DNA from: Candidatus Saccharibacteria bacterium UBA1949
Lineage (GTDB): Bacteria > Patescibacteriota > Saccharimonadia > Saccharimonadales > Saccharimonadaceae
Direction of reading: 5' to 3'
NCBI GenBank assembly: GCA_002336735.1
Contig: DDER01000015.1
Span: 1 to 8,269, forward strand
DNA: 8,269 bases
In this document: positions 5,003 through 8,269 of the stretch, piece by piece
Position numbering within the stretch: position 1 is the stretch's first letter
Layout of the letters: each line of letters opens with the position of its first letter
The notes under the pieces: model-generated
The model's database searches: none
Seen by the model: the letters and a program-made list of their open reading frames with translations, nothing else
Told to the model about the DNA's origin: nothing
Program-made: the position numbers and the translations under genes

Positions 5003-5448
5003 TAAAATGGTATTTCAGACAAATCGATCGGCTTGTCATCGATATCTTCAATTACCACGTCGTTTGATTTTTTCGTTTTGGCTCCTGCTGTGTTTTGACG
5101 CGGCTCCCCTGAAACTTGGTTGTCATTGGTGGGGCCGTCAAGAAATGTCACGTCAGTAGCCGTCACTTCAACTCGCGAACGTTTTTTGCCAGTTTCTTTG
5201 TCGTCCCAACTATCTTGGCGAAGACGCCCCTGTACCAGGACGCGCCGGCCTTTGGATAGATACTGTATGACGAGTTCACCGAGCTTTTCCCAGGCAGTAA
5301 TATCGAAAAAATCAGCCTGATCATCCTGGCCGCCACGATCAACTGCAATACTGAAGCTCGCAATTGTCTTACCAGTAGTGGTGGTACGTTGCTCAGGATC
5401 GCGTGTCAGGCGACCCATGAGAATAACTTGATTGATTGAACGTGCCAT
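5002..5448 (-). CDS. ssb: Single-stranded DNA-binding protein
   Basis: The product has 148 residues. The OB fold covers about 3-105 (INQVILMGRLTRDPE, ASFSIAVDR, DFFDITAWEKLGELV, LSKGRRVLVQGRL, VEVTATDVTFL). A disordered polar linker follows (106-139), then the acidic tip DLSEIPF, the docking site for replication and repair partners in the family. SSB coats single-stranded DNA as a tetramer. The start at 5448 is set by AAGGAGGG five nt upstream and by the family N-terminus MARSINQVILMG. It sits between rpsF (19-nt gap) and rpsR, the classic operon order. The stop is TAG. Confidence 0.97.
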   Translation of the reverse strand: MARSINQVILMGRLTRDPEQRTTTTGKTIASFSIAVDRGGQDDQADFFDITAWEKLGELVIQYLSKGRRVLVQGRLRQDSWDDKETGKKRSRVEVTATDVTFLDGPTNDNQVSGEPRQNTAGAKTKKSNDVVIEDIDDKPIDLSEIPF

Positions 5449-5467
5449 AAAAACCCTCCTTAGTGAA

Positions 5468-5815
5468 TTATTCTTCGCTTGATTCTTCACTCGCATGACG
5501 CTGGCGCGCTTCCTCGAGAGCCTTGCGGCCTTTTTGATCTATAGTCACCAGTAAGTAGCGGACCACTTCGTCGGTGATGTTGAGAATATTACTGATTTTA
5601 AGAGGCGCATCAGCTGGCAGTGCGACATCCATAGCAACGTAGACAGCGAAGTCCTGGTTTTTAATGCGATATGCGAGGCGTTTTTTACCCCAGTTGTCCT
5701 CGCGAATGATCTTGCCGCCAACAGATGTGATAATATCTCGGACTTTACCGAGCGGAGCGTCGAGATCGACCTCGAGATCCGGATGAATAAGAACTATTAG
5801 TTCATACTCTCGCAT
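5468..5815 (-). CDS. rpsF: Small ribosomal subunit protein bS6
   Basis: The product has 115 residues, with the bS6 start MREYELIVLIHPDLE and the signature segment GGKIIREDNWGKKRLAYRI (34-52). YLLVTID follows at about 88-94, and the C-terminal tail is acidic (SEESSEE). It binds bS18 and the central domain of 16S rRNA. ATG 5815 is preceded by AAGGAGG with a 7-nt spacer; the longer frame starting at 5839 would place its ATG upstream of this site and is unlikely. It is the first gene of the rpsF-ssb-rpsR-efp-tlyA cluster, which has its own strong promoter. Confidence 0.96.
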   Translation of the reverse strand: MREYELIVLIHPDLEVDLDAPLGKVRDIITSVGGKIIREDNWGKKRLAYRIKNQDFAVYVAMDVALPADAPLKISNILNITDEVVRYLLVTIDQKGRKALEEARQRHASEESSEE

Positions 5816-5887
5816 AGTAATACCTCCTTCGGAATCCATCTATACGTGGATGTTTACCCTATCTCAGGCAAACGTAGGTTAATAACC
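5816..5887 (-). promoter_or_regulatory. rpsF mRNA leader, possible bS6:bS18 feedback site
   Basis: The roughly 72-nt leader carries a 5-bp hairpin at the predicted 5' end (5876-5888), a 5-bp stem atcca/tggat (5834-5838 and 5847-5851), and CCG (5832-5830) directly before the Shine-Dalgarno AAGGAGG (5829-5823). In other bacteria the bS6:bS18 complex binds an rpsF leader structure with a conserved CCG. Position and CCG fit, but I could not confirm the full fold. Confidence 0.3.
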
Positions 5888-5892
5888 TCTTT

Positions 5893-5921
5893 ATTATAGC
5901 AAATTTACAGAGGTGTGTCTA
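5893..5921 (-). promoter_or_regulatory. Strong promoter of the rpsF-ssb-rpsR-efp-tlyA cluster
   Basis: On the minus strand TAGACA (5921-5916, 5/6 to consensus), 17 bp, then TATAAT (5898-5893) preceded by TGc, an extended -10. The TAG of the -35 is the ftsK stop codon. A 6-bp inverted repeat (acctct 5885-5890, agaggt 5909-5914) brackets the -10 and could be an operator or chance. No terminator is seen between ftsK and this promoter. Predicted transcription start is near 5887. Confidence 0.8.
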
Positions 5922-8156
5922 CATATCACCCGAAATAGAGCTGTCAGCATCGAGGTCGGACAGGCTGGTAATGAGAACTTCCCGCGGACGTGCGCCATCA
6001 GCAGGACCAATAATACCCTGTTCTTCCATCTCTTCAATAATACGAGCAGCACGGCCATACCCCACTCGCAACTTACGCTGTAGTAGACTCGTGCTAGCCT
6101 TGCGGTTCTCCACGACGACACGCACGGCATCACGGAACATATCATCTCCACCCTCACCCTCAAAGTCCATGACAACACCGCCCTTACCATTGAGCTGGAC
6201 TGGCTGAGAGATAATTTCATTGTTGTATTGAGGCGCTGATTGCATACGAAGATGGTCTGTTACCTTGAGAACCTCTGTATCCATCACCCAGGCACCTTGA
6301 ATACGCTTGGGCTTACTCATGTCAGCAGTTTTAAACAGCATGTCTCCCTGACCTAGGAGTTTTTCTGCCCCAATTTGATCAAGAATTGTTCGACTATCGA
6401 CTTGACTAGCGACCGTAAAGGCAATCCGCGCCGGAATATTAGCCTTTATCAGACCAGTGATGACATCGACACTGGGCCGCTGAGTCGCAAGCACGAGATG
6501 GATACCCACCGCGCGGGCTTTTTGTGCCAGTCGCACAACAAGAGCCTCAACATCACGAGCCGCCACCATCATAAGATCCGCCAACTCATCAATCACGATA
6601 ACAATATATGGCATTTTGCCCTCATCAACTTGCTGCATGTAACCATTTTCATCCTCTATAGCAGCATGTTTGCCGCGGGTTTTCATGAGGTGATTGTAGC
6701 TTTTGATATCGCGCACCTTTACTTCGGCCAGCAATTTGTAGCGGCGCTCCATCTCGTTAGTTGCCCACTTAAGAGCACTAATGGTCTTTTCTGGCTCGAC
6801 AATAACAGGAGTCAGAAGGTGTGGTATATCAGCATAAGGTGCCATCTCAACTTGCTTGGGATCGACGAGAATAAGCTTCATATCACTTGGTGCATTACGG
6901 TACAGAAGGCTTGTCAGCAGCGCATTGATCATCACTGATTTACCACTACCCGTCTGACCAGCGATGAGCAGGTGAGGCATCTTATTGAGCGCACCAACCA
7001 CCGGAGAGCCAGAAATATCCTTGCCGATCGCGAATCCCAATTGTTCATGGTGCTTTGTCCATTCCGAACTGTTGAGAATGCCATAGAGCCGCACATCAGC
7101 AGCTTTGCGGTTTGGCACCTCGATGCCAACAGCACGCTGACCAGGAATCGGCGCCTCAATCCTTAGGCTTTGAGCTGCTAGGTTGAGCGCTAAGTTGGTT
7201 TCGAGCGCTGTAATTCGGGTCAGCTTGACGCCACTAGGTGGACTCAAGGTATACTGAGTTACTTTTGGCCCAATATTTGCTCCCTCCATTTTGACTTCAA
7301 TACTGAACTCACTTAATGTATCGCGAATAATCTGTGCATTCTGCTCGATATCACCGGCATCAGCTGGCGACTGTTTCTTTTCGAGCAGATCAATGCTCGG
7401 CGGCATCCAGTTGGGGTCGGTAACTGATATGAGCGCAGCCTTTTCTTCGGCTTCTTTGTCCTGTTTCACACTACCCTTAAGACTAGAAAGACGCGCTGAT
7501 TTACGATCTTGATCAGTCAACATGGGCACGCCGGCATTGAGCTTAAAGTCTTTCATCTCAAGATGCTTTTTGTCATCTTCGGCTATCTTGCGCATGACTT
7601 CAATGTTGCTGGGGTCATCCGTGCTAGGCCGACGAATGAGCCGCCATATATGACTGATTAATGTAAAGGGCGAGACACTCAGCATAAATAGCAGTGTCAC
7701 GACAATCAACAACGCATATATCATAACAGCCACGCCCGGCTCGACTAATGCCACGATAACACTATTTGCCGTATCGCCTATCACCCCGCCAGTCGAGGCA
7801 GCGCCGTCTTTGCGAAGCAAACCAAACAACCCTGCTAACCACACCACCAGCAATGCCGCAGCAAATTTGACGACAAAAGCAAGCTTATTGTTCTCGTCCC
7901 GAAAGATCTGCACTGCAATATAGCAGAGAATAAACGGCAAAACATACGCGCCATACCCTATGCTGGCAACTGTAGTACGGTCTAGCCAGTCAAGCACGGG
8001 ACCGCCAGCTTGAAACCAAGCGATGATATAAAACACGGCAAGCGTTACCAACCCTACCGCACTCACCTGCGACCAAAAACCACTTGGTAGCTGATGTTGG
8101 GGGGCGGCAGTTTGTTTGGTGCGGCTTCGCGAGGATCGTTTTTTCTTTTTTGCCAT
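5919..8156 (-). CDS. ftsK: FtsK/SpoIIIE-family DNA translocase
   Basis: The product has 745 residues, close to SpoIIIE in size and much shorter than E. coli FtsK. A lysine/arginine-rich N-terminus (KKKKRSSRSR) precedes four predicted membrane segments: about 30-49, 67-85, 92-114 and 133-167 (the last long). A charged linker (168-250) leads to the alpha/beta RecA-like motor: Walker A GQTGSGKS (400-407), Walker B IVIVIDEL with D523/E524, then LATQRPSVDVITGLIKANIP and DQIGAEKLLGQGDML. The C-terminal winged-helix gamma domain (671-730, with LLQRKLRVGYGRAARII) should recognise polar DNA sequences and, with XerCD, act at dif. It pumps chromosomes across the division septum. ATG 8156 has no Shine-Dalgarno, but a TATAAT lies 9 nt upstream, suggesting leaderless translation. 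The stop overlaps the next promoter. Confidence 0.97.
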   Translation of the reverse strand: MAKKKKRSSRSRTKQTAAPQHQLPSGFWSQVSAVGLVTLAVFYIIAWFQAGGPVLDWLDRTTVASIGYGAYVLPFILCYIAVQIFRDENNKLAFVVKFAAALLVVWLAGLFGLLRKDGAASTGGVIGDTANSVIVALVEPGVAVMIYALLIVVTLLFMLSVSPFTLISHIWRLIRRPSTDDPSNIEVMRKIAEDDKKHLEMKDFKLNAGVPMLTDQDRKSARLSSLKGSVKQDKEAEEKAALISVTDPNWMPPSIDLLEKKQSPADAGDIEQNAQIIRDTLSEFSIEVKMEGANIGPKVTQYTLSPPSGVKLTRITALETNLALNLAAQSLRIEAPIPGQRAVGIEVPNRKAADVRLYGILNSSEWTKHHEQLGFAIGKDISGSPVVGALNKMPHLLIAGQTGSGKSVMINALLTSLLYRNAPSDMKLILVDPKQVEMAPYADIPHLLTPVIVEPEKTISALKWATNEMERRYKLLAEVKVRDIKSYNHLMKTRGKHAAIEDENGYMQQVDEGKMPYIVIVIDELADLMMVAARDVEALVVRLAQKARAVGIHLVLATQRPSVDVITGLIKANIPARIAFTVASQVDSRTILDQIGAEKLLGQGDMLFKTADMSKPKRIQGAWVMDTEVLKVTDHLRMQSAPQYNNEIISQPVQLNGKGGVVMDFEGEGGDDMFRDAVRVVVENRKASTSLLQRKLRVGYGRAARIIEEMEEQGIIGPADGARPREVLITSLSDLDADSSISGDM

Positions 8157-8165
8157 AACTGTTTT

Positions 8166-8171
8166 ATTATA
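8166..8171 (-). promoter_or_regulatory. -10 box almost on the ftsK start codon
   Basis: TATAAT on the minus strand ends 9 nt before ATG 8156. Transcription would start about 8159-8160, leaving only 3-4 nt of leader. The lack of a Shine-Dalgarno sequence fits. No good -35 is seen at 16-18 bp (the 17-bp position reads TATCAA), so the box could also be chance in an AT-rich region. Confidence 0.4.
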
Positions 8172-8201
8172 AACGCTTTATGTATGGATTGATATGTTTT
8201 T

Positions 8202-8230
8202 ATTGTAGCATAAATTACCACAAAATGCAA
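8202..8230 (-). promoter_or_regulatory. Alternative upstream promoter for ftsK
   Basis: TTGCAT (8230-8225), 17 bp, then TACAAT (8207-8202) preceded by TGc. This would give a leader of about 39 nt without a Shine-Dalgarno site. Beyond it, 8231-8269 shows no gene, hairpin or repeat that I can support. Confidence 0.35.
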
Positions 8231-8269
8231 TAGTACGTTCGGTTGGTTCATTAAACTAAAACAGAACAC

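Noticed and set aside
6375..6938. A 187-codon plus-strand frame opposite ftsK
   Set aside because: It lies entirely inside the FtsK motor domain coding region, has no Shine-Dalgarno sequence, and its product has no recognisable features.
1..8269. tRNA or rRNA genes, CRISPR array, insertion sequence, toxin-antitoxin pair
   Set aside because: I looked for cloverleaf ends, regularly spaced repeats, transposase motifs and small gene pairs and saw none; the only notable repeats are the paired leader block and the hairpins listed.

Overview
The window looks like a piece of a small bacterial genome, probably Candidatus Patescibacteria (CPR), with Saccharibacteria (TM7) as my best guess. The grounds are protein style: a 67-residue bS18 without cysteines, a 115-residue bS6, an EF-P with an arginine loop tip, a compact 745-residue FtsK, and a cluster without bL9 directly after bS18. 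TGA is used as a stop (tlyA and one secreted gene), which argues against the TGA-recoding Gracilibacteria/Absconditabacteria. The phylum call is inference; no marker alignment was possible.

Layout. Positions 1-710 (+) hold the 3' two thirds of ychF. Everything else is on the minus strand and reads from right to left: ftsK (8156-5919), then a compact translation/replication cluster rpsF-ssb-rpsR-efp-tlyA (5815-3441), then two GC-rich genes for secreted proteins of unknown function (3280-1946 and 1676-825). The last of these converges on ychF, and the two share a hairpin at 725-764.

The housekeeping genes are ordinary in themselves. FtsK moves DNA at the division septum. bS6, SSB and bS18 form a conserved operon. 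EF-P rescues ribosomes stalled at prolines. TlyA methylates rRNA. A strong promoter (TAGACA-17-TATAAT with an extended -10) sits on the ftsK stop codon and drives the cluster. ftsK itself has a TATAAT box almost on its start codon and no Shine-Dalgarno sequence, so it may be leaderless.

The unexpected part is 725-3417. The two secreted proteins (444 and 283 residues) are unlike each other over most of their length but appear to share a C-terminal domain of about 100 residues. Their genes also share an architecture: an extended -10 promoter, a roughly 120-nt leader starting with an 8-bp inverted repeat, a 32-nt block that is 25/32 identical between the two leaders (and may encode a tiny leader peptide), a signal peptide, and two back-to-back hairpins after the stop. 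This suggests a diverged tandem duplication, or a small family of co-regulated exported proteins, and is the best candidate here for something undescribed.
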